Positions 8,501 through 16,823 of a stretch of 52,091 bases of DNA are shown in pieces. Under the pieces are notes generated by a model. The model was not told the origin of the DNA, searched no databases, and worked only from the letters and a program-made list of their open reading frames with translations. The DNA comes from Candidatus Omnitrophota bacterium (lineage in GTDB: Bacteria > Omnitrophota > Gorgyraeia > Zapsychrales > Zapsychraceae), in contig JAFGFL010000066.1 in the NCBI GenBank assembly GCA_016931055.1, forward strand, positions 1 to 52,091, written 5' to 3'. The position numbers and the translations under genes are program-made. Position 1 is the stretch's first letter. Each line of letters opens with the position of its first letter.

Positions 8501-11500
8501 ATCCTTCCGCAACTTCAGTTCCACCGGCGAGGAGGCAAGTTTGTTGACAATCTGTTTCCCGACTTCGATTAAAGCATCCCCTCTTGCTGCGTCAATGTTA
8601 CTGTCAGATTTACCAACTAGACCAACATAATACTTAATAACGTCCTGTGTTCCCGATGGGCGCAATAGCAGATTATCACCCGATGCAAAAATAAACTTCA
8701 GCCCTCCTTTAACAGGAATCAAATTAGCAACCTTTTGATCTTGTAACGCCTCCAATTCCTTAACAATCGTTACCTCAGCCAGATTGCCCTTGCTTTCAAT
8801 CTCACGCTTAACTTTCTCGGCTCCAGCTTTGAGGGCGGCTTTTTCTTCACTGGTGGCTTGGATATCGGCAACAGTTTTCACAAATTTGAGACCAACGGTT
8901 TTTTCAATTTTTGTCTTATATTCCGATAAACTCATTCCTGATTTCGCTACCAACCACAATGTCATAAGGCCTATCGCGATCCCGTCATCCCACGATCTCA
9001 TAAACGGCCCAACACCCACATGGGCGCTTTCCTCCCCTGCAACGATAAACTGTTTCCCATGTTTTACAACTTGCTCGACTACCCATTTGAAGCCAACATC
9101 GACTTCAACCATCTCAATTTCTTTCTCACCGACAGCACTTCGTTTAGCATTGATATAATTAACAATGGCATTGGAGAAATCGTTGGTGGCTACCGTTTTG
9201 CCAACGGCACCGCCTTCCAGCCTCACCTCTTCAACCAAGAAATAGGTTAACAATCCAATGAGATCATCGGCGCTGACAAAGACTCCGCCGAAGTCTACTG
9301 TTCCAAAACGATCCGCATCTCCGTCTGTGGCGATACCGATAGATTTCGGGGTTTCCATAACTTTCTTAACCAATGGCTCTCGACTGTTCTTATCATCAGG
9401 TTTTGGGCTCCCTTTGACTTCTTTAAATTCCGGATCTTTGTTGTTCATATTAATCATTTCATAAAGACCCCCCTCAGGCCTGCTTTCATCCTCAAGAGCT
9501 AAATAAATAGCTTGGAGATATTTAACAGAAGTTCCTTGCATAGGATCTAGCACTAAGCGAAAATCACGATTTGCTTTGATGTAATCTACAATATCCTTCC
9601 AGGCTCCAATCTTCTTCAGTGTCGGAATAATGTACTCGCGGGTATATTGCCCAACCAACTGATCAGCATCTAACTCCATTATCATACCGGCGTCTTTGGC
9701 CTCTTGATAATCTGTTGTCTTCAATTGTGCCGCTGTGTTAGCTAAACGGCCTATGGCGTTGGTTACGCCCTCATCCGCAGCCCCTCCATGACTTGGAGAA
9801 AACTTAAAACCATTGTCATCTTTCGGATTATGGCTAGCCGTAAAATTGATAACTCCTGCGATATCATCACTGATACTGGCCCAATATGCTAAAACAGGTG
9901 TTGGCGTGGCCTCAGGAACAAGTAAGACTTTAATCCCGTTAGCCGCAAGAATCGAAGCCGTTTCTCTGGCATTTCTCGGATTGTGTTTCCTTGTATCATA
10001 TCCGACAATAACTGTTCTTTGCCTTACGTTCCCTAAGATATAATCAGCTGCGCCTTGTGTAATCCGCCGAATGACAGGCAAATCGAATATTTTTCTGGAA
10101 TCATTCGTATAATCTTCAATCTTTCCTCTGTCACCACTCGTGCCAAACTCAATTTTTCTTGTATTCACTAATTCTTTAGTCTCTATCTTCACCGGCGAGG
10201 AGGGTGTTTCGCCTGCCGGTCTTCTTACAGCTACGCCTTCAGGAACTTCTTTAGTGTTCTCAAGATTCTCAACCAGGTCAGCTGTCACCATGTGGACCTT
10301 TTCATCTTTTAGGTCTGAATAAATACGAACTTGATCAAAAATATATCCTTGATCCTCTTCTGACAATTGCTGCAACAGCGGGGCAATATGTAATTCAAAT
10401 TCAGCTTGAGTTAAATTGTTCACGTTCAATAAAAATTTGAAAAACGCTCCTCGATTCCCCTTAAGAGACTCAAGTTCATCTATCCCAACAGAAGCCAAAG
10501 CCGTGTTCATTCGTTCCCCAAAGAAACCGCCTGAAAAATACTTGCGCGGGATGATTTCCTGCGTTGCCGGGTCATAGTCTTCCCTAATATAGTTGTAGAC
10601 GCCCTTTTGGAAGGCCTCAAGATACTGGTCATAGATCTTCTGTTTGACCTCTTTGTCTTCAACATCGACCCCCTTGATCTTGTTCTTGTCCACATAGACC
10701 TGGCCCAGCAGGCTTTCTTTAAGATTCTGCTTATACCAGGTGGCCAGGATCATGGAATTGTAAATTTGCCGCAGGTTGGCGAAAGTTTTGCCTTCGTTGA
10801 CTTCTTTTTCGATTTCCGGAATCAGCACTTCGCGGACGACTTCCGAGGTAACACCGCTAATTACTTCCGCGTCTTCTTGTACGGGCGACCGGCCGGTCGC
10901 CCCTACATCTTGTTTATTATATTCCGCCATGGCCTTGTAATCTTCTTCCAGCATGACTTTCAAATGGCTGTCTATTACATAGGCACTGGCCTCATGTTCA
11001 AATACAAGAGCTTTTTCAGGGACAATCCATACTTTATTAAAGGTATTCATCGGGATTTCGGTCGTCCCGTAAAGCTCATAGGCCTTTTTATAGACCCTGT
11101 CCCAGAACTTCTTGCCTAATTCATCTTCAGGGTACATTAAGGATGCGGTGAGTTGTTTTAAGAGGTAATCCTGGGCCAGGAGGTCACGGCCCATTTCCGT
11201 CTCGCCAAAAGATTGGGGAATAATACGGTCTTTTTCGTAAGGAGAAAGGTTGACCCACAATTCTTTCTCAGGGACCGTCAGTGAGGCCAGAAAATATTTG
11301 ATCAGTTTCTGTGATTCATCTTCCAGTTGGCTGCCAACAATACCTGAGTCGCCGGTATCGATCGTAAAGTCGAATTCCAGCGGATTTTCGGGATGGATCG
11401 TTACACCCGTAATCAGTGCAGGAATATAGCCGCTTGTAACCGGAAGCATCACCCCCGGCGCCGGCAAATTAAGGATCGTTGCAGGCAAAACTTGGGCATA

Positions 11501-11611
11501 CGTCATCTGCGGCGGAATCACCGTGCCGAAAATAAACGTAAAGGCAACAAAGGCGGAAAAAATCCGATAAGTTAAATTAGTTTGTTTGTGTTTGATGAAG
11601 CTGATCATCAC
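5591..11611 (-). CDS. 2006-aa multidomain protein: signal-peptide-like N-terminus, unassigned N-terminal module, phosphoglucomutase/phosphomannomutase, NadD-like nucleotidyltransferase, SSPV linkers, C-terminal tail
   Basis: RIFSAFVAFTFIFGTVIPPQMTYAQ; FGTSGDRG, TASHNP, DGDADRFG, GEESAHVG, RPSGTQD; GLFASALNPLHFGQ with TSSTNIRDYYSG; SSPV/SSPI at 10190-10201, 8522-8533, 6560-6571, 6218-6229, 5894-5905; AGGAGG upstream of the start. Confidence 0.9.
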   Translation of the reverse strand: MMISFIKHKQTNLTYRIFSAFVAFTFIFGTVIPPQMTYAQVLPATILNLPAPGVMLPVTSGYIPALITGVTIHPENPLEFDFTIDTGDSGIVGSQLEDESQKLIKYFLASLTVPEKELWVNLSPYEKDRIIPQSFGETEMGRDLLAQDYLLKQLTASLMYPEDELGKKFWDRVYKKAYELYGTTEIPMNTFNKVWIVPEKALVFEHEASAYVIDSHLKVMLEEDYKAMAEYNKQDVGATGRSPVQEDAEVISGVTSEVVREVLIPEIEKEVNEGKTFANLRQIYNSMILATWYKQNLKESLLGQVYVDKNKIKGVDVEDKEVKQKIYDQYLEAFQKGVYNYIREDYDPATQEIIPRKYFSGGFFGERMNTALASVGIDELESLKGNRGAFFKFLLNVNNLTQAEFELHIAPLLQQLSEEDQGYIFDQVRIYSDLKDEKVHMVTADLVENLENTKEVPEGVAVRRPAGETPSSPVKIETKELVNTRKIEFGTSGDRGKIEDYTNDSRKIFDLPVIRRITQGAADYILGNVRQRTVIVGYDTRKHNPRNARETASILAANGIKVLLVPEATPTPVLAYWASISDDIAGVINFTASHNPKDDNGFKFSPSHGGAADEGVTNAIGRLANTAAQLKTTDYQEAKDAGMIMELDADQLVGQYTREYIIPTLKKIGAWKDIVDYIKANRDFRLVLDPMQGTSVKYLQAIYLALEDESRPEGGLYEMINMNNKDPEFKEVKGSPKPDDKNSREPLVKKVMETPKSIGIATDGDADRFGTVDFGGVFVSADDLIGLLTYFLVEEVRLEGGAVGKTVATNDFSNAIVNYINAKRSAVGEKEIEMVEVDVGFKWVVEQVVKHGKQFIVAGEESAHVGVGPFMRSWDDGIAIGLMTLWLVAKSGMSLSEYKTKIEKTVGLKFVKTVADIQATSEEKAALKAGAEKVKREIESKGNLAEVTIVKELEALQDQKVANLIPVKGGLKFIFASGDNLLLRPSGTQDVIKYYVGLVGKSDSNIDAARGDALIEVGKQIVNKLASSPVELKLRKDSLANFLHVKSVEIFETETEKIRKMNFDDLFTLKSIYSKGEGTTRHEFSGYGITPIQVREALAGDETGRDWKDVLVQLEDGINPSGIPYRDGIMTGNSYNARMTDAEITKQIAAYEQSGKQRIEVRPKEFINAKVYIQNRTGKQADINHVEEIASGNEVTYGLAFITENGVKKIVVQSGFIQMIKEKGDPYSMLERAFVYILNQGTHEQNRIAEYNYAKSIYPNVNKEIHVDVEKVFDNLVNHSLQKGKNRNEQLASEWARKVKESLWEIGVHMMNGEMQLQRVRWSEKDSEFTGNETDTGDITVGLFASALNPLHFGQFEPVLRAIAQLKISVVGVANHAFDYRKQGIGLNPTFLERDEMAQEWVDLFEGLLVLAKVLDGSEADGETKYRKLIEINGGRKGKTTFVYTAVGGDHMHVYAPSKEVDEQGYKLSIKDGQNLRPGTVKKMEEIQKLLAEHLQANNIEMVLAFNFRELFESLPTPNEVEQLKEKIRTGFISPLGHINLFGTSSTNIRDYYSGQEDKDVTFLPVSVEEYIRTHGRYRGWIIGLPYALNRIATGSEIKAEDIQLFRNWLNEERNQGKEPTARQIAQDFSFSEAELRNNFKFTLGSIEDMEREKGVSFRKDLIEISEAEAKKALDIVTAPSSPVIVQWNDILKSVVMDGVGIEASEKPLEYDLGSLIEIAGRPEIALDQVQKTLDHLSNLRETIDSKRPMTNTWEKKSIIIGEGMERLMDIAAQKALAEESRAKGRAAVVSKFQSSPISDEDMVTLKDDYEIYEKTIDDFLKDTGIGKDKEVSVTDVEDMIKMLSDLRKKIDEIPEEGREQLSVNEDYRYLLSDYEDMIKEGLARLGNIYQELIKAAHAEIQSSPVKDVKPGGIDLNPELLDLQIKRDGNGIPLPLNQQPVYNMKIEGFLPVIINITPVANNLPLLLGMLGGETEDSDMSYRGLDPMNKNRIAAYVREWEAEDIEA
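10879..10906. repeat. REP-like palindrome GTACGGGCGACCGGCCGGTCGCCCCTAC inside the 2006-aa CDS
   Basis: 28-nt palindrome with one mismatched pair; near-identical copy at 13069-13096; encodes VGATGRSPV in frame. Confidence 0.92.
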
Positions 11612-11806
11612 GGAGTCCTCCTGATTGGTTTTATAGGTCTAATTAAGCAATAAGAAACTTGCGAAACTACACGTATAAACCTTTCGATTCCTCCGTGGCG
11701 GGAGAAAAAACCCAAGAATGGAAATGTTTATAACTGCAGCTTGAACTTCGGTATTTGTCCAAATTATGCCATATATATATATAAAAAGCAAATATATTTT
11801 CAGGGT

Positions 11807-12079
11807 TTACTTATAACCGCAGTTCCCATCGCCTGCCCAAAACATCTGCAAGACATCACGGATAGGGACACATTTAAAAGGTTTTCCGCTTATTGTTTTG
11901 TGCATTCCGAAACGGTTCTCGTAAATATCGCAAAAGAATTTCCCTTTATGTACCTCCATAAGGTGTTCACAGGGGTCATTATCATTGATCCCGCAACACG
12001 AGCCGCAGCAATGGCATAGCACTTCCCACTCATTGAGTTGTTTTGCCTGTAACTGTTCGTATCTTTCCGTATAGGTCAT
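11807..12079 (-). CDS. Small Cys-cluster protein (YkgJ-like pattern)
   Basis: CHCCGSCCG..CEHL....CDIYENR....C....C; first ORF downstream of the riboswitch-terminator. Confidence 0.7.
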   Translation of the reverse strand: MTYTERYEQLQAKQLNEWEVLCHCCGSCCGINDNDPCEHLMEVHKGKFFCDIYENRFGMHKTISGKPFKCVPIRDVLQMFWAGDGNCGYK

Positions 12080-12149
12080 TTTTATTTTGTACTAATACCT
12101 TGATATTTAATGACTTATGCCAGTTTTAGCAGAAAAGACCCATTTCTTC

Positions 12150-12190
12150 AAAAAAAAACTCTTCCTCAAGGAACCTTCCCTAAAGAAGAG
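12150..12190 (-). terminator. Intrinsic terminator directly after the riboswitch
   Basis: Minus strand CTCTTCTTTAGGGAAGGTTCCTTGAGGAAGAG followed by T9; about 13-bp stem including G-U pairs. Confidence 0.88.
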
Positions 12191-12198
12191 AAAAAATA

Positions 12199-12375
12199 AG
12201 CCGATAAAGGAGGTTATCTCCCTCATCGCGCTTCGGCAACTCAGCCACCGTATCGCCATCAACCGTTCTTATCGTCTTTGATGCCCAGCTTAACGCTTAG
12301 GGCCTTTTAGGTATCAGACAATTTAGGTCTGTAGTTTTGCGCCCCCAGGTTTCCCTGGGTTTACCTTTATCGGCT
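12199..12375 (-). ncRNA. GEMM-I (cyclic-di-GMP-type) riboswitch
   Basis: Perfect 12-bp closing stem AGCCGATAAAGG/CCTTTATCGGCT; GGTAAACC-CAGG-GAAA-CCTG-GGGGCGCAAA; receptor-like CCTAAA...TACGG; conserved GGCTGAGTTGCCGAAG 3' segment. Confidence 0.88.
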
Positions 12376-12382
12376 TACTGTA

Positions 12383-12411
12383 AGAATAACACACTTCTTA
12401 TCAATTTTCAA
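12383..12411 (-). promoter_or_regulatory. Sigma-70-like promoter for the riboswitch transcript
   Basis: TTGAAA - 17 nt - TATTCT, with the expected start site about 7 nt downstream at the riboswitch 5' end. Confidence 0.7.
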
Positions 12412-12439
12412 GGGCCTAAAACCATTAAATTTTAAGGAC

Positions 12440-13051
12440 TTACAGAATTATGGCATCAAAAAACTCTCGGATCAAACGCGGGTCCTTTATTCCGGGAGAC
12501 TTTTCTATTCCGCTTGAAACATCTATCGCATAAGGATTTGCAGCGGCTATGGCTTCCTTGACATTTTGGGCCGTCAAACCCCCTGACAAAATGACTGGTT
12601 TTTCAATGTTCTGGCCTTTAAGCACGTTCCAGTTAAATGTTTTCCCTGTGCCTCCCGCGACGCCTTCTACATGCGTATCAAAAAGGTATGCATCCACCTT
12701 GTACTTACTTATATATTCAGCCGGATAATATTCCCTTATCCTGAAAGCCTTAATAATCTTAAAATCCCCGAACCGCTTGCAATACACGGCCTTTTCCTCT
12801 CCATGGAACTGTACTGTCTTTATGCGGGTGAATTGGCATATGTCTTTAACCGCCCTTTCGGATTGATCAACAAATACACCAACCGGCGTCACAAAAGGCG
12901 GCAATGCTTCGATAATCTTCCGTGCCCGGCTTGGCGAAACATACCTGGGGCTTTTTTTGGAAAAAACAAAGCCAATTGCCCATGCCCCATAATGGGCAGC
13001 TTTTAAGGCATCTTCGCTGTTTGTGATCCCGCAAATCTTTACTCTTATCAT
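12440..13051 (-). CDS. trpF: Phosphoribosylanthranilate isomerase
   Basis: VKICGITNSEDALKAAHYGAWAIGFVF, PVILSGGLTAQNV, IDVSSGIEKSPGIKD. Confidence 0.96.
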   Translation of the reverse strand: MIRVKICGITNSEDALKAAHYGAWAIGFVFSKKSPRYVSPSRARKIIEALPPFVTPVGVFVDQSERAVKDICQFTRIKTVQFHGEEKAVYCKRFGDFKIIKAFRIREYYPAEYISKYKVDAYLFDTHVEGVAGGTGKTFNWNVLKGQNIEKPVILSGGLTAQNVKEAIAAANPYAIDVSSGIEKSPGIKDPRLIREFFDAIIL

Positions 13052-13068
13052 AACTTCCAAGTCTTTCC

Positions 13069-13096
13069 GTACGGGCGGCCGGCCGGTCGCCCCTAC
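13069..13096. repeat. REP-like palindrome between trpC and trpF
   Basis: gtacgggcggccggccggtcgcccctac; one substitution from the 10879-10906 copy. Confidence 0.92.
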
Positions 13097-13879
13097 CTAC
13101 GTACCATAAAGCACTTCCTTCATTTTCTTGCCAATATCATCTTCCCTCATAAACGTTTCCCCGATCAAGATCGCATGGGCACCAGCATCTTTTAGCGCCT
13201 TGACTTCCGAATATTTTTTAAAGCCGCTTTCTCCGACAATAATTTTGTCTTTTGGGATTTTCGGGATGAGGCGCATACAGACCTGCATATCAATAAAAAA
13301 CGCAAACAGATCCCGGTTGTTCACACCGATAATCTCCGCCCCGGCATTACAAGCCTTCTTGAGCTCATTTTCGTTATGAATCTCTACCAGGCAATCTAGG
13401 CCTAAAAAACGCGCTGCAGCGATCAATTCCTTAAGAACGGCATCTTCCAGTATGGCGGTAATCAGCAGTACCGCATTGGCCCCGTTCGCCTGCGCCTCAT
13501 AAATCTGGCCTTCCTCAATCATGAAATCCTTGTTCAAAATCGGAAGGCTGACAACCTCACGCACCTGCTTGACATATTCAGTCTTTCCGAGAAAATATTT
13601 ATCCTCCGTCACAACAGAAATGGCCGCCGCGTTATTCTGGGCATAGATCTTCGCGATCGCCATCGGATCAAAAGGCTCACGGATAATCCCCTTGGACGGC
13701 GAGGCCTTTTTGATCTCAGCGATCAATTTGATCTGTCCCGGCCCGCTGATCGCGCTCTTGAACGAATGAGGATGCGGGGATTTTGTCGCTTTCCATTTCA
13801 GCGAACGGTAATAATCCTTTTTCTCCCTATTCAGAGTCCGCTTGTATTCCAATATGTTTGTTAGATACGCTTCTGTCAT
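13097..13879 (-). CDS. trpC: Indole-3-glycerol-phosphate synthase
   Basis: LIAEIKKASPSKGIIREPFDP, PILNKDFMIEEGQIYEA, IIGVNNRDL, VGESGF. Confidence 0.97.
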   Translation of the reverse strand: MTEAYLTNILEYKRTLNREKKDYYRSLKWKATKSPHPHSFKSAISGPGQIKLIAEIKKASPSKGIIREPFDPMAIAKIYAQNNAAAISVVTEDKYFLGKTEYVKQVREVVSLPILNKDFMIEEGQIYEAQANGANAVLLITAILEDAVLKELIAAARFLGLDCLVEIHNENELKKACNAGAEIIGVNNRDLFAFFIDMQVCMRLIPKIPKDKIIVGESGFKKYSEVKALKDAGAHAILIGETFMREDDIGKKMKEVLYGT

Positions 13880-13890
13880 TTTGAAAATTA

Positions 13891-14898
13891 TTAAGCGCGC
13901 GTAAATTGAACCAATTGATCCAGTTTCCTTAATGCCCCTCCTGAATCAATCGTCTTTCTCGCCAAATCCATTCCTTGCGATATATCCTTGACTTTCTGCG
14001 AGACATAAAGGGCATACGCCGCATTTAAAAGAACAATATCTCTTTTGGGCCCTGTTTTTCCCGCAAGAATATCTTTGCAGATACGGACGTTCTTGTTGAG
14101 ATCGCCGCCTTCAAGGTCTTTTGGCTTTGCCTTCGCTATTCCGAGTTCATCAGGCAAAATATCATAAGAAAAGATCTCTTTGCCGTCATACTCACACAGA
14201 AAAGTCTTGTCAGTTGTCGTTATCTCATCCATGCCATCGTTGCCATGAACAACGATAGCACGTTTTAGTCCCAAGTTTTTCAGCACATGGGCCATCGGCT
14301 CAACGAAATCCCGGCTATACACGCCCATAATCTGATGCGTCGCCTTGGCCGGGTTGGTCAAGGGCCCCAAGATGTTAAAAATCGTTTCCACCGCCAACTT
14401 CTTTCGGACAGGAGCCACGTTTTTCATGGCCGGATGGAGTTTTTGCGCGAATAAGAATGCGATCCCCACTTCATCCAGGCATGCACTCAAATGCTCCTGC
14501 TCGACATTCAGATTGACTCCCAAAGCCTCTAAAAGATCCGCACTGCCGCACTGACTGGAGATCGAACGGTTCCCGTGCTTGGCAACGGCAACCCCCGCGC
14601 CGGCGACCACAAGCGCCGTGACCGTCGAAATATTGAATGTATTCTTTTTATCGCCTCCGGTCCCACAAGTATCAAGAATATCTTTGTGCTTGGTCTTGAT
14701 CTCAACTACAAACTTACGCATAATCTTTGCAGCGCCAGTAATTTCATCAACGGTTGGCCCCTTTTCCCGAAGCGCCAGCAAGAACACAGATATATCCTCA
14801 TCTTGCGAATTCCCGGACATAATCTCGTGCATGACCTCTTCGATCTCGCTTTGAGTCAAATTTTCCCTGTTCCGCAATTTTTCAATATAGGCTTTCAT
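13891..14898 (-). CDS. trpD: Anthranilate phosphoribosyltransferase
   Basis: [49 protein letters not shown]; start placed at the ATGA overlap with trpG. Confidence 0.97.
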   Translation of the reverse strand: MKAYIEKLRNRENLTQSEIEEVMHEIMSGNSQDEDISVFLLALREKGPTVDEITGAAKIMRKFVVEIKTKHKDILDTCGTGGDKKNTFNISTVTALVVAGAGVAVAKHGNRSISSQCGSADLLEALGVNLNVEQEHLSACLDEVGIAFLFAQKLHPAMKNVAPVRKKLAVETIFNILGPLTNPAKATHQIMGVYSRDFVEPMAHVLKNLGLKRAIVVHGNDGMDEITTTDKTFLCEYDGKEIFSYDILPDELGIAKAKPKDLEGGDLNKNVRICKDILAGKTGPKRDIVLLNAAYALYVSQKVKDISQGMDLARKTIDSGGALRKLDQLVQFTRA

Positions 14899-15470
14899 CT
14901 GCGACCTTTCCAATTGAGAAAATTCTTTAATATCTTCTTTCCCTCCATTGTTAATATGGATTCGGGATGGAACTGCACGCCCCACATCGGATAGTTTTTA
15001 TGCCGCACGGCCATAACTTCGCCGTCATCGGCCGTTGCCGTCACTTCCAGGCATTCTGGCATAGTTTTCTTTTCGATCACCAAAGAATGATAACGCGTCG
15101 CCTCAAACGGATTCTCAACGTCTTTAAAGATCCCTTTACCGTCATGGTGAATCATCGAGGTTTTTCCGTGCATCAGACGCTTTGCCCTTATGATCTTGCC
15201 GCCATAGGCATATCCGATACACTGATGACCTAAACAAACGCCTAATATCGGGATTTTACCGGCAAACGCACGGATAAGAGCCACCGAGATGCCTGCCCCT
15301 TCCGGACGGCCGGGCCCCGGAGAAATGACAATATGCTTCACCGGCATGCGTTTGATCTCTTGAACCGTTAATTCATCGTTACGATAAACCTTCAGATCAG
15401 CCCCCATTTCGCCAAAATACTGCACAAGGTTATAGGTGAAGGAGTCATAATTATCGATCATCAGTATCAT
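14895..15470 (-). CDS. trpG: Anthranilate synthase glutamine amidotransferase (TrpG/PabA)
   Basis: [40 protein letters not shown]. Confidence 0.96.
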   Translation of the reverse strand: MILMIDNYDSFTYNLVQYFGEMGADLKVYRNDELTVQEIKRMPVKHIVISPGPGRPEGAGISVALIRAFAGKIPILGVCLGHQCIGYAYGGKIIRAKRLMHGKTSMIHHDGKGIFKDVENPFEATRYHSLVIEKKTMPECLEVTATADDGEVMAVRHKNYPMWGVQFHPESILTMEGKKILKNFLNWKGRR

Positions 15471-16735
15471 AATGACTCTTGCTCCCGATAGACCTTTGCC
15501 CCAAGCGCCGTGAGTTTTTCATCCAAGGCCTCATAACCGCGCTCTAAATGGTACATGCGATGGATCTCCGTTCTTCCTTTGGCAGCCAAACCGGCAATGA
15601 TCAGGGCTGCCGAAGCGCGAAGGTCCGAAGCCATGACCGGAGCCCCATAAAGCTTTTTTATGCCATTGACGATGGCGTTAGGCCCATCGCGCCGGATGTC
15701 CGCCCCCATGCGGTTTAATTCCGCAATATGCATAAACCTGTCCGGGTAGATCTTGTCTGTTATGACACTGACCCCCTGAGTCAGCGCCATAAGCGCCATA
15801 AACTGCGCCTGCAAGTCCGTCGGGAAACCGGGGTAAGGATGCGTGGTAATTCCGATCGGTTTAATCGTTTTTCGCGGTCTGACTTTAATGAGCCCTTCTT
15901 CTTCTGTGACTTTGACCCCCGCTTGGTCCAGTTTGTCGATCAGTCCCATCAAATGAGCGTAGCAACCGTTTCTTACCGTGATGCAGCTTTTCGTTGCCGC
16001 GGCCATCAAGATATAGGTGCCGGCCTCGATGCGGTCAGGGATGATTTTAAACGATACCCCGCGCAGTTTTTTGACGCCGGTGACCGTTAAACAATGGCTT
16101 CCCTTTCCTTTGATCTTCGCTCCCATCGCAATCAGGAATTGCGTCAAATTCTCGATCTCCGGCTCACAGGCCGCGGACTCGATGATGGTCTGGCTTTTGG
16201 CCAGCGTTGCGGCCATTAATATATTAGCCGTCGCCAGGACCGAGGAGCCGAACATCCCTCCCAAATAAATATGTGACCCGCGAAGATGCCGGGCGTTCGC
16301 TAACACATAACCATTCTCGATCTCAATCTTCGCCCCCAGCGCCTTTAATCCTTTCAGATGCAAATCAACCGGCCGGATCCCGATCACGCATCCGCCGGGC
16401 AAGGAGACCTTCGCTTTTGCCAGTTTGGCAATAAGCGGGCCCAAAACACAAAACGACCCGCGCATCGTAGAGACCAATTTATAATCCGCGACACAATCCA
16501 TCTTGTCTGTTGACGAAATCGTCACCTTGTCCCCATCGACCTGGACGGCCTTTCCCAGAGACTCAAGAAGCGCGATCATGGTCCTTGTGTCGCGCAGCTG
16601 CGGGATGTTACGCAAAACGCACGGCTCATCCGTCAGCAAAGTCGCGGCCATGATCGGCAAAGCGGCATTTTTCGCGCCGCTGATCGTCACTTCACCCTTT
16701 AAGGGCCTTTCGCCTTCAATGATTAATTTTTCCAT
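15467..16735 (-). CDS. murA: UDP-N-acetylglucosamine 1-carboxyvinyltransferase
   Basis: [58 protein letters not shown]. Confidence 0.97.
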   Translation of the reverse strand: MEKLIIEGERPLKGEVTISGAKNAALPIMAATLLTDEPCVLRNIPQLRDTRTMIALLESLGKAVQVDGDKVTISSTDKMDCVADYKLVSTMRGSFCVLGPLIAKLAKAKVSLPGGCVIGIRPVDLHLKGLKALGAKIEIENGYVLANARHLRGSHIYLGGMFGSSVLATANILMAATLAKSQTIIESAACEPEIENLTQFLIAMGAKIKGKGSHCLTVTGVKKLRGVSFKIIPDRIEAGTYILMAAATKSCITVRNGCYAHLMGLIDKLDQAGVKVTEEEGLIKVRPRKTIKPIGITTHPYPGFPTDLQAQFMALMALTQGVSVITDKIYPDRFMHIAELNRMGADIRRDGPNAIVNGIKKLYGAPVMASDLRASAALIIAGLAAKGRTEIHRMYHLERGYEALDEKLTALGAKVYREQESL

Positions 16736-16744
16736 ACCTTCCAC

Positions 16745-16823
16745 GTAGGGGCGTAATGTCCGCCAACGGCGAGACCTCGCACCCATCCAGATTTCCGATT
16801 GGGTGCGGGCATTACGCCCCTAC
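16745..16823. repeat. MITE/REP-like inverted-repeat element between murA and prmC
   Basis: Perfect 14-bp ends GTAGGGGCGTAATG/CATTACGCCCCTAC with inner perfect arms CGCACCCA/TGGGTGCG. Confidence 0.85.

Noticed and set aside
5894-10201. SSPV seams as CRISPR-like or tandem repeats
   Set aside because: Short, widely spaced, coding and without regular spacers.
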